From assembly GCA_949130485.1 (NCBI GenBank), contig OX422192.1, positions 9,260,008 through 9,324,007 on the forward strand: 64,000 nucleotides of DNA. Direction: 5' to 3'. The stretch comes from Agelas oroides (lineage: Eukaryota > Porifera > Demospongiae > Agelasida > Agelasidae). The position numbers and the translations under genes were made by a program. Positions 10,953-20,892 of the stretch are shown here, piece by piece (position 1 is the first letter of the stretch; each line of letters opens with the position of its first letter). The notes beneath the pieces are model-generated. The model was not told the origin of the DNA, ran no database searches, and was given only the letters and a program-made list of their open reading frames with translations.

Positions 10953-12629
10953 CTGCATGCAAGGATGAATGAAAATATTATGGTTAAGTACCACATATAA
11001 TGAGCATAACCACACCCCCAAGATGCTCATAAGAGGTTAGTGCTGCAGGTTTACATTGGCTTACCTTTGTTGAATGGCTCACTGCTTCACCCTTGAGGTT
11101 CAAGGGAAGAACCAGACATGAGTTGACCACATAACCTTTAGTACAGGCTTAAAAAAATAAAAGTACTGCCACGTACCTACTATTGTCTGCAAGGAAAGGG
11201 AGCCCATAAACTGTAATACAAGAAAAATAAAGTGCTGCCCAGTGTTGAGATCCGTTAGACCACCGCATATAGTAGCTTCATAGGCTTGAGCACTTTTATT
11301 GTTTACAAAGCACCTACTTCAGATCAGTTAGGTAGACATAACATTACTACTGCACAGCTGTATTAGTAAACGGAAAACGTGTGAGCAAACACGGAGACCG
11401 TTTGTATTTTTCTCATTTAGCACCACTGTCCCACACTTGTTGGTGAACCAAAGTTTCATTCCTAGGGTAGGTGCACCATGGCACTAACCAATATATGCAC
11501 TCAGATTTGAGATCCAATCCTTCCTCTGGCCTGTGTATTAACTTAATTTATTTATTTATATTAGTGGATCCTTTAATTCGCATCTCGGGATTTAATAAGT
11601 ACCACTTATAATTGAAACATAATAATTTGGCCTTAGCCTGATGCCCATTCCTTCAGAAAGGATGCCACCCTAATTTTATTAATGCTTTACTGTACTTTAT
11701 TAATGTAATAAAAACACATAAAACAACAGTGTGTCTTTTACAATAAAATTAATTTCTGCTTATCAACACACTCCACTGCTGAAGTATGAAGGGAATTCCG
11801 TGGGAGATCATTTACCACTCAAGGAAGTACAAACAAATTTTGTGGAGCGTATCTGGTTAGTCAATGGCTGCAAATATTTGTGGGGAAAATGTGTTCTTAC
11901 TACAAAGTTGATACAGTGGAACCCCACTTAACGGACACCACTCAGCAGCAGACACCCACAATATAACAGACAATTCCGAAAGTCCCGACTGTCCTTCCAT
12001 TCACTTCAATACTTAAGCACCCCCTGAATAGCGGACACCCCGCTACTCCGTATAACGGACAGTTTACGTGGTCCCAATTGTATGCAAACAATATTCAATG
12101 ACCCCAATTTAGTGGACACTCGTCAACCTCTTCAGCAAGATTGTCCACCATCACTGCTGGCCGGAGTTACAAACTTGACAATAGATTAGCGCTGTTGCTC
12201 GTAATACTAGCCTCTGCTTAGACTTCCCTGCCAGTGTACAGCAAAGGAAAGCTCTGAAAACATGGCCACGTTGTGCTCAACAGCCCAATTTATAATACGC
12301 CTACCGGAAAATATACCGGAAGCCCTGAGTTAGGGACACCTTGTATAAGGGACCAAATGTTGGTTCCCAATGGTGTCTGTTATAGAGGGGTTCCACTGTA
12401 TACTGTAGTTATCCTGTGAGCACAATGAAATTAAAGTTTGTTGCCATGCACAGAAAGTACAAATGAATGTTATAAACCACAACGTCATATAGTTAGCTAT
12501 CTAACAGGTTTATTATGTCAAATTCAGGGATGAGACTGCTTTGGGTAAAATAGTAAGGTGACGTTTCCAGACAGTGCAGTCTGACTCATGATGAACACTG
12601 TAACACTAACTACACTGGAAGGTACATAC
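10953..12629. other. Intron 1 of copy 1, noncoding apart from a MITE
   Basis: No gene seen. The stretch is AT-rich and holds the pogo-like MITE at 11914-12398. Intron 1 of copy 2 instead holds a minisatellite and a different MITE. Confidence 0.5.
11914..12398. repeat. pogo/Tigger-like MITE with TA target site
   Basis: About 485 bp with ends CAGTGGAACCCC and GGGGTTCCACTG flanked by TA on both sides. Subterminal blocks of the type TTAACGGACACC occur several times inside in both directions. Ends and TA target fit nonautonomous pogo/Tigger elements of the Tc1/mariner group. Confidence 0.8.
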
Positions 12630-13200
12630 CTCCCTCCTGATACAGAGGCCCAAAGTCAAACAGCCTGCTGTCCTTCCAGTGGGTCACAAAAGTAGAATAG
12701 TTTTCTGATGTCACAAGATGAAGTTCTGCTCCCTTCACTATTTTTCGACTAGGAGAAACAAGAAACAAGTCTAGGTGGACTTTGACAGTTAGTTTGTTGT
12801 TAGGCGATTCTGTCTTCAGATTACGTGAAAGCAAAGACTGCAGCTGTGGCTCCAGGACAGATGTCACCTCTTCAGTTGCAAGGACGAAGTTCTTCAAACA
12901 TGACCCAGAGGAAAAGACAACATGAAAGAGTGGGGACTGCTCAATATAGAACATCTCCACGTGGTAGACCCCATAATCAACCAAGATGGGAGCTATAGTC
13001 TTTGAAATCGACGAAAGCGTTGTACTGACGGGGGTACCAGAATGGCAGAAATTTAGGACCGGGCCTTCCTTAATGGATCCGATGTTCGTATTCTCTCCAT
13101 TCACCAGCACTCTTGTTCTCAGTAGAAACAAGTCATTATGGTAGCTGGTGTGGATGTTGAAGTTCGGATTGACGTCTATTTCGAAACGCTGCTTCGCCAT
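12630..13200 (-). CDS. N-terminal exon, unrecognised domain (copy 1)
   Basis: Starts with [10 protein letters not shown] and encodes 190 residues ending in phase 1. There is no signal peptide or membrane segment, so a cytosolic protein is likely. I do not recognise the fold. It mixes beta-like stretches ([31 protein letters not shown]) with Ser/Thr-rich parts and ends [11 protein letters not shown]. The paralogue at 50576-51143 is collinear, with clear conservation along its length, which supports real coding. The start is the first Met and lies about 0.1 kb from the ancestral divergent promoter. Confidence 0.75.
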
Positions 13201-13710
13201 TCGAGAAGAGACAAGCTGCTATGCTACTTCAAAACTTAACAGCCTCACCCTTCTTTACAACTTGCTAGCTCAGCAAATAAACATTATTCAGGCCCACCCA
13301 CACAGCCGCACAAACCAGTGCGCACAGACGGCGCTATTTAACATTCTGTGGCTCGAACATACCTCTCCTTATCATGACCAACCTCATGATGTCCCACCAA
13401 GGTTCATGGAGGATGAGTCGGGGACATGCAGGCACCCACTGCTCTGCACAGTGAACTGTTGGTCACCATGCGGGGGCCCACCTCTCTCTCCCTCCTTCAT
13501 GCGTATGCAATCATCCCATCAACCCCTTAAAGCACATAGCTATATCGTAATCCATGTGTTTGGGGGAGCAATGTTGGTGGAATACCCCCCAACATTGGCC
13601 CAGAGGACGCAGTCCCTCCTCCAAACACCCTACTTTATATAGAGTGACGACAAACCGCCCCACTAAGTAACTGATAAACTATCACAGCGTCACCGTTTAC
13701 AAATCACAAG

Positions 13711-14751
13711 TCAAGACACAGATAACAGTTTTGACAGAGCAGCCAGTCTTTCCCGTGGAATACGTAGGTATAACAAATAAGCGGAGCTCTCCCACCGACC
13801 AAGGGTTTTGATGATAGAATCCTCAACACCCGCCGCCGCAGCTGTGGTCGCTGCACCGATGCGAAAACTGTGGCCCGCATAGTGTGACGGGTTCTCAATA
13901 CCGGCTACCAGCAATGTATCCCTGACTTTTGTCACAAAGGATTCTCTGGTTAACGGGCTCCCGTTGCTAAATCGAAAAAATGGGCCTGGCCCACTACCTC
14001 TGGAAGCCAAATAAGCAGCTAAAGCTGCTACCGGACACAAGCCATTATTGGTCCGTCCAATATAAATGGAAACACCTTTTCGAAAAGGATCAGTCTTTGA
14101 AGCCTTGATGTTCACTTGTGCCACTGACGGACTCTCCCGACTATCCAACGTTACATCCCCATAACTGAGGTGGGCACCAGGATCATACTCCCCTGCTGAT
14201 GGGACTACAATCTCACCAGAACGAAGGAATCCGAAAAAACAAGTGCAACATGCCGCCCACAACATTATATGGTCGCTATTCCCAGGGTCCCTTTCCCACA
14301 CCAACCGCAGTCGCTGCAATATGGACGGAGTAATCGGAAGCCGAGTGCGAACAGTTGTTCCTCTTTTTGCTTGGTCACTTTTTATCCCTCTCAGGACATA
14401 TTCCAGCAGTGGCAACGACTGCTCAAATGGATCACCAAAACCTCCTATTATCTGCAGATGACGTACACCAGATAAGTAGCATTTGATTGTTTGGTGTTTT
14501 AAATTGCTGTTTGCCAGGCAAGCCACATACTGGCACAAGGTTGTCTCTGTTGCTGGGATAGGGACAATATTCAGACGCTGGCAAAATTGTACATACGGTT
14601 TTTTCGCTGCACCATATGAACGCAATGTGGATGGAGCCAATGAGTGCTTTAAATAGTACTGAACCAGCTGGTCCATTCTGGCGATGTCCACGCTTGTGGA
14701 TGGATTAAGCCCCATACCAGATCTTGAGGAACTGCATGTGGAATGTGGCAT
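13711..14751 (-). CDS. Tyrosine recombinase of DIRS-type element
   Basis: A 346-residue protein with the tyrosine-recombinase layout. An N-terminal SAM-like core-binding part (YLKHSLAPSTLRSYGAAKKPYVQFC) is followed by a catalytic domain with Arg in FGFLRSGE, Lys in KASKTDPF, His-x-x-Arg in GHSFRIGAAT, Trp in LGRWES and the nucleophile Tyr in SAYLLYLR. It would integrate circular cDNA without an integrase. The frame is open and all catalytic residues are present, so the gene may be intact. Its 5' end overlaps the RT frame by about 100 nt. Confidence 0.85.
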   Translation of the reverse strand: MPHSTCSSSRSGMGLNPSTSVDIARMDQLVQYYLKHSLAPSTLRSYGAAKKPYVQFCQRLNIVPIPATETTLCQYVACLANSNLKHQTIKCYLSGVRHLQIIGGFGDPFEQSLPLLEYVLRGIKSDQAKRGTTVRTRLPITPSILQRLRLVWERDPGNSDHIMLWAACCTCFFGFLRSGEIVVPSAGEYDPGAHLSYGDVTLDSRESPSVAQVNIKASKTDPFRKGVSIYIGRTNNGLCPVAALAAYLASRGSGPGPFFRFSNGSPLTRESFVTKVRDTLLVAGIENPSHYAGHSFRIGAATTAAAAGVEDSIIKTLGRWESSAYLLYLRIPRERLAALSKLLSVS

Positions 14752-16499
14752 GCCTGAGGAAAGGAGGCAAAAAAGACATCGATATGGTTGCGGGATAGAG
14801 CATCTGCCCTCACATTCATAACACCTGGAATATGAGCAGCTACCATGGTAAATTGGAACTTCGCCTCAAGAAAAAATAAACATCTCAGCATGTGAGCCAA
14901 CTTCTTATCTTTCGCTGATCCCGATCGCAATACTGCCACCACCGCCTCATTATCACTGTTGCATAGAACAGTGGAACCAACCCACTGACGGCCCCATACC
15001 GCTGCTGCCACCAAAATTGGAAGCATCTCCTTTGCTGCAATGGAGGCTTCAGAAAATTCTTCAAACTTCTGCCAGCCTACCTGAAACCACTGGTTCTCCC
15101 AAACTGCTGCACAACCCCACGAGCCTGATGCATCACTCCAAATGGTAACGTCTGGAGATTGCAAATGTTCCTGCCGCAATAACGAGGTGCCATTCCATGA
15201 ACCCAGGAAAATGTGCCACCACTCCAAATCTGCTCTGAACTCTGAGTTAAGCCGGATATGAAAATGACGCCTTTTTGCTCCTGCTAACCTCCCAATCAAG
15301 CCCCGCAAAAACCTCCTTCCTGGTTTGACCACCTTGCAAGCATGGCTCAAATGCCCGACTAAAGATTCCAATTCCTTTCTCAGGCAACTCTTACGATGGC
15401 GCCACTCAGCTACTAGCAACTTCAAACGCCGCAACTTGTCTAGAGGCAGCCGCAGTTCCATGGCCATTGTATCCACCTCAATTCCCAAAAATGTTAAACA
15501 TGTGGAAGGACCTTCGCACTTGTGACCAGCCACCGGAACACCCAACTCTTCACATGTCAACAATGCCACATGAAGATTGTGAGCACACTCGTCTGATTCC
15601 GGAGATCCCACTGTAATAAAGTCGTCTAAGTAGTGTGCTACATGCCGCAACCCCCTGCTCCGCATGATCCATTCCAGTGCATCTGCCAGTGCGTTGAACA
15701 ACTTTGGGGCTGATCGCAGACCAAAAGGCAAGGCTGTGTCAATGAACAACTTTCCTTTCCACTGCATGCCTAGAAACTGGCGATCTTCTGGATGTACTGG
15801 GACAATGCGATAAGCAGATTTTACGTCTAGTTTCGCCAGTAATGCCTTGTGGCCTACCCTCCGAATGATCTCTGCCAAATCATCCACAGACACGTATGAC
15901 AGTGAACACAATGATTTATCGATGCAATCATTCACACTCTCTCCTTCAGGTGAGGAGAGATCCACTATGAGCCGCCACTTATTAGGCTGATGACTTTTTG
16001 GAATCACACCAAATGGGCTAACTTGCACCTGAGGGTACTTCTGTAGATCCAACGGACCAACCACTCTCCCTGCTTCCAACTCCTCAGCCAAGTACTCTTC
16101 AACCACCTGAGGGTACTGCTTTGCCGACATCATGTTCTTGCGGCATGGTTTGCATCTTTGGGTGTGCCTATCCACTCCAATCCGAAAACCCCAGGTCATG
16201 CCCCTCAGCAAGTAAGAAACAAATGCACAATCTGGATGAGAAAGCAATGCTGCCTCCCACTTTTCACCTCTCAGAGGTGAGTTCACCATGGCTAGTGGGC
16301 TTGTAATCACCTCCGCTACCAACGGTACACATTGTTCCAGCTGAAGCAGGTCACTTGTGTATTCCTTACAAGCCTGATCTGACTGGCAAGGTATGGGCCC
16401 TCCCGTGTTCTCCCTCATGATCTCCGGCTCTAAATCATTCTTGTCCCATGACGTGAGTCCTATGGGAATAGTTACTATTCTGAAACTGATGGTTGCCAA
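14649..16499 (-). CDS. Reverse transcriptase-RNase H of DIRS-type element
   Basis: A 616-residue open frame. The RT part has KWRLIVDLSSPEG, LLAKLDVKSAYR (motif A), ALPFGLRSAPKLF (motif B) and YLDDFITVG (motif C). The RNase H part follows with TIWSDASGSWG, AKEMLPI, CNSDNEAVVAVL and VRADALSR. Order and motif style fit DIRS/Ngaro elements. The 3' end overlaps the recombinase frame, so translation of the second protein needs a shift or reinitiation. No break seen. Confidence 0.85.
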   Translation of the reverse strand: MATISFRIVTIPIGLTSWDKNDLEPEIMRENTGGPIPCQSDQACKEYTSDLLQLEQCVPLVAEVITSPLAMVNSPLRGEKWEAALLSHPDCAFVSYLLRGMTWGFRIGVDRHTQRCKPCRKNMMSAKQYPQVVEEYLAEELEAGRVVGPLDLQKYPQVQVSPFGVIPKSHQPNKWRLIVDLSSPEGESVNDCIDKSLCSLSYVSVDDLAEIIRRVGHKALLAKLDVKSAYRIVPVHPEDRQFLGMQWKGKLFIDTALPFGLRSAPKLFNALADALEWIMRSRGLRHVAHYLDDFITVGSPESDECAHNLHVALLTCEELGVPVAGHKCEGPSTCLTFLGIEVDTMAMELRLPLDKLRRLKLLVAEWRHRKSCLRKELESLVGHLSHACKVVKPGRRFLRGLIGRLAGAKRRHFHIRLNSEFRADLEWWHIFLGSWNGTSLLRQEHLQSPDVTIWSDASGSWGCAAVWENQWFQVGWQKFEEFSEASIAAKEMLPILVAAAVWGRQWVGSTVLCNSDNEAVVAVLRSGSAKDKKLAHMLRCLFFLEAKFQFTMVAAHIPGVMNVRADALSRNHIDVFFASFPQACHIPHAVPQDLVWGLIHPQAWTSPEWTSWFSTI

Positions 16500-16919
16500 T
16501 ATTAATAATACGATTGCTACAAGTTTAAAACTGGGGAGAGTAACAGTGCCATTCCCCCTCCACTACAGGTGACTACCTGCCGAAACAGCGAAGTTCACAC
16601 TCAGCCCTGCCGAGTGGAGAGCAGTCACCCCCAGCAGATGGTATTTGAACACTGTACTCTCCCCCTTATAGACTGTTAAAGGTAAAATATCCTTAATGCC
16701 CAGTCCACATTTTAAAATTTTATTTATTATTTTTGCTGTCATTTTATCACTTAGCTGGATGAAAACAGTATGAACATGGATATACAATGGCTGTTGCCAG
16801 AGCTAAACAGCTATCGATACATGATATTACTAATGAGACTCATAACACTGTCATATGCCAGTTTTCTGATAACCCTGCGATTGGGGCACCCTGGGTCATC
16901 CCGTGGTTGCTGGCCCCTG

Positions 16920-17854
16920 CTATCCCACCTGGGGCCTTTTCCCAGGCGTGCTTGCCAACCCAACTGCTGGGCCCTGCCCCTGCATAGCTGAGCAGTGGAC
17001 AGCCGGGTGACGGCCAGAGCAAATGGAACACATATGGCGAAACTTGCACACATCAAATGTGCATCTCCCTTTATTAAATTGCCAACACACTGTCGATTTC
17101 TCTGGCTTTGAAGGGCCTGCATACCCTGCTACTACTGCCGATCTCTTCCTGGGAGGTGGGACCAACTCCACCTCATCATCCTGTGATGCAATTTTCTTGA
17201 CAATGGCTCTTCTGGCTCTCCCTGTAAAGAGTTGATTGTATAAATGGGTGTCCAGCAAAGCCCATTTGCGATTCCCAGTTGAAGCAGCCTTGTCCCTGAA
17301 GGCTTCATCATACAATCTCCAAGCTGGCTCTTCATACTCTGCCTGTGCTCGCATGATGGCCAGCATATATGCGAGTAGATCCGGAACAGCATCTGGAAAC
17401 TCAGTGGCCAACACTGCCACATAAACAGCAAAGCACCGGATCCACTGCGTAATTGACTCAATTGGCTTTTTCCGTGGCCGGGCCACCTCCAATCCAGGCA
17501 TGATGATGAACTTTTGTGGCTCCAACTCAGGCTGTATTTTCTCCAGAGCACCAGGAGGAAGCAATTCTGACAGCTCAATGAACTCCCACTTTAAGATCCT
17601 TTCATGTAACTTCTTAGGAATTGGAGGCAGCCCATCACCCACCCAGACTTTTGGTTGCCTTGCCGTGTTTTCTACTTGTGGTAGAATTAGACTCATTATT
17701 GACCCTGATGCAGCTGATGATGCACTGCCCATTGCAGATGCCACACTGATGACCGCTGAAGTGGTAATCGGTGCCCCACTGGCACTACTTCCTGTGTTGA
17801 ATGCAGGGAGGATTGGCAGAGCCAATGATGGGGGTACTCTACCCAGGACTAAAC
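16920..17854 (-). CDS. Gag-like protein of DIRS-type element, exon 2
   Basis: About 310 residues. The N-terminal half is low-complexity and Ala/Ser-rich. The middle (EFIELSELLPPGALEKI, ITQWIRCFAVYVAVLATEFPD) resembles the capsid-like domain seen upstream of DIRS RTs. The C-terminal end has Cys/His clusters CWQFNKGRCTFDVCKFRH and CSICSGRHPAVHC, probable RNA-binding zinc motifs. An acceptor at 17854 joins in phase 1 to a small upstream exon at 18304-18499. Confidence 0.7.
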
Positions 17855-18303
17855 CTGTAATCAAAAGGAACCAAATAAAAGATGCAGCAGCAGCCCCAGC
17901 CAGCTCAGCCAGCTAGGCACTCTGTTTTATTCTATGACTGCTATTGACACCACAACAATGACAATATATGTTGCAGACCCTGCATGACTGCATGCATTGC
18001 CACCCAGCCCGTGCCTTAGCCCATGAAAATAAACCAAGTCAGGCAAGCTGTACTAATCCCTTGACTTGCCCTTTGCCAAGCGGGATATATGCAGCAACCA
18101 GTTATTTCTGACGTGCAAACGACCCCGTGTCAATTTGCATGTGCCGTTTCTTGCAAAACCAGAAAACATATATATAGTTTCTCTTCAATCAGTGAACTAC
18201 ATTAACGCCCTTCCTCGTACATTTGCCCCTTGCAAATGTACGTAGCCAATGCATAGCAGCCGTTTTCCTGGAACACAGTGCTCGAATATTGTACCAGTCA
18301 TAC

Positions 18304-18499
18304 CTTCTGAAGTTACTGGCGAGGCAGAGGAGATCGCTGGGTTTCTACTCGGCGGCGGCGCCAGCTGTTCCCGAACCCTCTCGACAACCCGTTCCACCAA
18401 CGTGTCTATCAGTGTGCTCGATATTGGCTGCTCAGCTCCTCTTTGGCTCCCGCTGCTCTCCTCACGCTCGTTGTGGTCCTGCCCATGGTGTTCCTCCAT
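18304..18499 (-). CDS. Probable Gag exon 1 of DIRS-type element
   Basis: Starts MEEHHGQDHNEREESSGSQ, continues with a helical stretch (LIDTLVERVVERVREQL) and ends in phase 1 at AAG|GTATGA. It fits the phase 1 acceptor at 17854. A longer start upstream is possible. Confidence 0.5.
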
Positions 18500-18811
18500 A
18501 CTCCCGTGAGAACTATCAAATTCGGGTTTTCGAAGTACCAGCAATTTTTTGTACGTTGAGTTCGAGCTCCGTTCAACGACTCCACTTGGAAATAACGTCA
18601 AAATACTTAACCAGCTTGATATCCTGCCCACAGCTGCTTGCTACTGCGAAAAACTGTTGCTACAACCGTGTTGCTACGCTCTTCTTAGGTGGAGCTGAAC
18701 TGCGCATGCGCATCTCGCTCGACCCCAGGCCGGCCCCGCTCATCCAGCCCCGGCTACCCCGCCCCATGTCTACGCCTTGAATGTTAACCTTGTTTAACTG
18801 AGTTAAACGTC

Positions 18812-18894
18812 ATTTTGACCTTTGAACTTGAACAGCTAGCTTGTGTGTGCAAATTATGTGGTGTGACCGTACTAGGTGTGTGCTACTCTCCCCT
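18812..18894 (+). promoter_or_regulatory. Half of the divergent promoter, copy 1
   Basis: The NDUFAF5-side half of the bidirectional promoter region, beginning TTTTGACCTTTGAACTTGAA and matching 51275-51337. The other half lies left of the DIRS-type element at about 13201-13339. The insertion now separates the two genes by more than 5 kb. Confidence 0.5.
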
Positions 18895-20600
18895 ATGCTC
18901 GCGTGCAGGTGCTGCAGGCGGTGGTACGCGGCTGGTCCGGGTGGGATGAACGTGTTCGACAGGCGAACCAAGCGACTGCAGAAGAACAGGGCAGCCATGG
19001 CACCAGACGCAGTCACGTACGATTACATCAGAGATGAGGTGTGTTGACTCGTTGCTCCCAGGTTCTTGTGGGAGGAGAGTATGTGAATGACGTAACAGGT
19101 TGAGTTATTCGTGGAGGGTTGAAAAGGGGAAGCTGTCCAGAGTACAAGTCGTAAAGGACCCAAAGTGCCAGCTCAGCATTGCTTATTGCGGCATTCTTCA
19201 AGCCTTCTTACCAGCCCCTCCCCCTTTCTGTACCAGGCCTTACTTTTGCAGCTAGTGCGTGGAACAGGGCTAGCAAGAGCATATGAATGTAGCCTCATAC
19301 CCAGGTTCCAAAGTAGCCTTGTCCCAGGTTCTAGTTAGTCTTGTTCCCAGACTATCACGGAAAAATAGTCAGGGTATGCGACTAAGGTTCTAGTAGAGCC
19401 TGAGAATGAGGCTAAGTGGTGTCCACATCAGAGAGGTTCCTGTAAGACATGCTTCCAATGATCAAAGAGTCCCCTCTCCCTCAGGTTGCCTGCAGCATCA
19501 TTGATCGTGTGTGTGACATATCTCGCCACTTTTCCCTCGCTCTGGATGTGGGGTGTGGGCGGGGCCACATTGCCAGACTCATGTCAGATGATCTGATCGG
19601 GTCGCTGTACCAACTTGACATGGCAGAGAGAGCAGTGGTGAGTCGACCATGAGAGGCTCAACTGTCATAAATCATTTCTTCAATTCTGTCAATGACGCTA
19701 CTGTACACTAAATTTACATGCATCCTGCATTTATTAGTGGGTGTGGCTTCAAGTGCCACACCCACTAAATGGTTTACTGCTGTCTACTGATGTTGCAGCT
19801 GACCAGCCACTCAGCTCCGGGAGTTCCCACGTACAAGGTGGTTGGAGACGAGGAGTCTCTCCCGTTCCCGAGTGACACCTTTGACCTAGCTGTCAGCAGC
19901 CTGAGGTACACCCACCTGGCAGCAGGATTTTGGTTTCATTTTTGCTATGCTCCAAATTGTCATGTGATAAAGTGTACTGCATGTGATAAATTTTATCAGG
20001 CCTTCGATGTTTCCCTTCTGGTGATCACACTTGTTATATCATGATGTAATGGCTGCAAGCAACAAAAGCTGGAATGAAGGTCTGGGGATGTGGTCAGGAC
20101 TCATGTACATGACAATACTCAGCATTGCTATGTACAAGCCTGGGAATGTGGCTGGGGTGGCGTATACCAAGTGCCTGGGGTTACAGTCACATGATCCTAT
20201 TTCTCCCTCCTGTCCCAGTTTACACTGGGTTAATGACCTGCCACAAGCTCTGAAGGAGGTGAGGGTTTGTGCGTGTTGGCTTGCTTGCATTTTGTCTCTC
20301 CCCCTCATACCTTCTGTCCCCTACCCCATCTCTTCCTCTCTCATCCCTCCTCTCCCTCTCAACCTTCTCTCCCACCCTCTCAATGCTTCCTCTCACTTTC
20401 CATCCTTCCCCCTCCTCTCCCCTCCCTCCCCTCCTCCTCTCCCTCCCTCCCCTCCTCTAGACTTCTCTCTCCCCTCTCCCCTCACGGATCCACAGAGTGC
20501 TAAAGCCTCATACCCCTTTGATTGGTGCATTGTTCGCTGGAGAAACACTGTTTGAGTTGAGATGTTCACTGCAACTGGCAGAACTGGAGAGAGAAGAGGT
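18895..20600 (+). pseudogene. NDUFAF5: NDUFAF5 5' half, truncated copy
   Basis: Exons 18895-19038, 19485-19637, 19799-19905, 20219-20258 and 20488-20598 match exons 1-5 of the complete gene at 51338. They encode the Arg-rich presequence, MNVFDRR, the SAM-binding motif DVGCGRGHIA and LHWVNDLPQAL. The copy is broken. The exon 5 acceptor reads CACGG instead of CACAG. Exons 6-10 are absent: after exon 5 the sequence runs through a CCT/CCCCT-rich tract into TFIIA sequence. A truncated product lacking the C-terminal third is the most that could be made. Confidence 0.85.
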
Positions 20601-20639
20601 GAAGAAGTTAGCCAGTTGCTCAAGTGCATGCAACCTATT

Positions 20640-20891
20640 ACCTCTCTTCCTCCTCCTCCTCATCCTCCTCCTCCTCCCCCTCCTCCTCCCTCTCCTCCTC
20701 CTCCCCTGCTCCCTCCTCCCCTCCTCCTCCCCCGCCCCCTCCTCCTCCTCCCCCTCCTCCTCCCCCTCCCCCTCCCCTCCCCTCCTCCTCCCCCTCCCCT
20801 CCCCTCCTCCTCCCCCTCCCCTCCCCCTCCCCTCCCCCTCCCCTCCCCCTCCTCCTCCCCCTCCCCTTCCCCTCCCCTCCCCCTCCCCCTA
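20640..20891 (+). repeat. Polypyrimidine (CCT/CCCCT) tract at duplication breakpoint
   Basis: About 250 bp of almost pure C and T on the plus strand. It lies where intron 5 of NDUFAF5 should continue, but after it the sequence is TFIIA, not NDUFAF5 exon 6. It also supplies the pyrimidine run before the acceptor at 20892. The long Ser, Pro and Leu frames through it are compositional artefacts. Confidence 0.85.
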
Positions 20892-20892
20892 G

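Larger units (their letters stand above)
1099..13200 (-). pseudogene. Copy 1 of Ig-DEATH-coiled-coil-Ig-SH3 gene, decayed
   Basis: Exons, in coding order: 13200-12630 (novel N-terminal domain), 10952-10677 (Ig), 10582-10334 (DEATH), 10273-10200 (linker), 10120-9563 (coiled coil), 9002-8630 (coiled coil), 8578-8285 and 8215-7913 (Ig), 7302-7250 (collapsed Ig), 1304-1099 (SH3). Splice phases match throughout (1,1,1,0,0,1,1,1,0,2). Decay is shown by a TAG in the coiled-coil exon at 9743, by the collapsed Ig exon, by the missing SH2-kinase exon and by a retrotransposon in the promoter. A shorter product (N-domain, Ig, DEATH, coiled coil) could still be made. Each exon mirrors copy 2 at 35.3-51.1 kb, so the two are tandem duplicates. 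Confidence 0.75.
13340..18811 (-). mobile_element. DIRS/Ngaro-type tyrosine-recombinase retrotransposon
   Basis: Encodes, in order on the minus strand, a Gag-like protein, RT-RNase H, and an overlapping tyrosine recombinase, the gene set of DIRS-like retrotransposons. Boundaries come from comparison with the empty paralogous site at 51263-51300: the unbroken sequence GCGCTATTTTGACC of copy 2 is split here into GCGCTATTT on the left and ATTTTGACC on the right. ATTT may be a short duplication or chance. I did not find the split direct repeats expected of DIRS or Ngaro ends. Confidence 0.8.
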
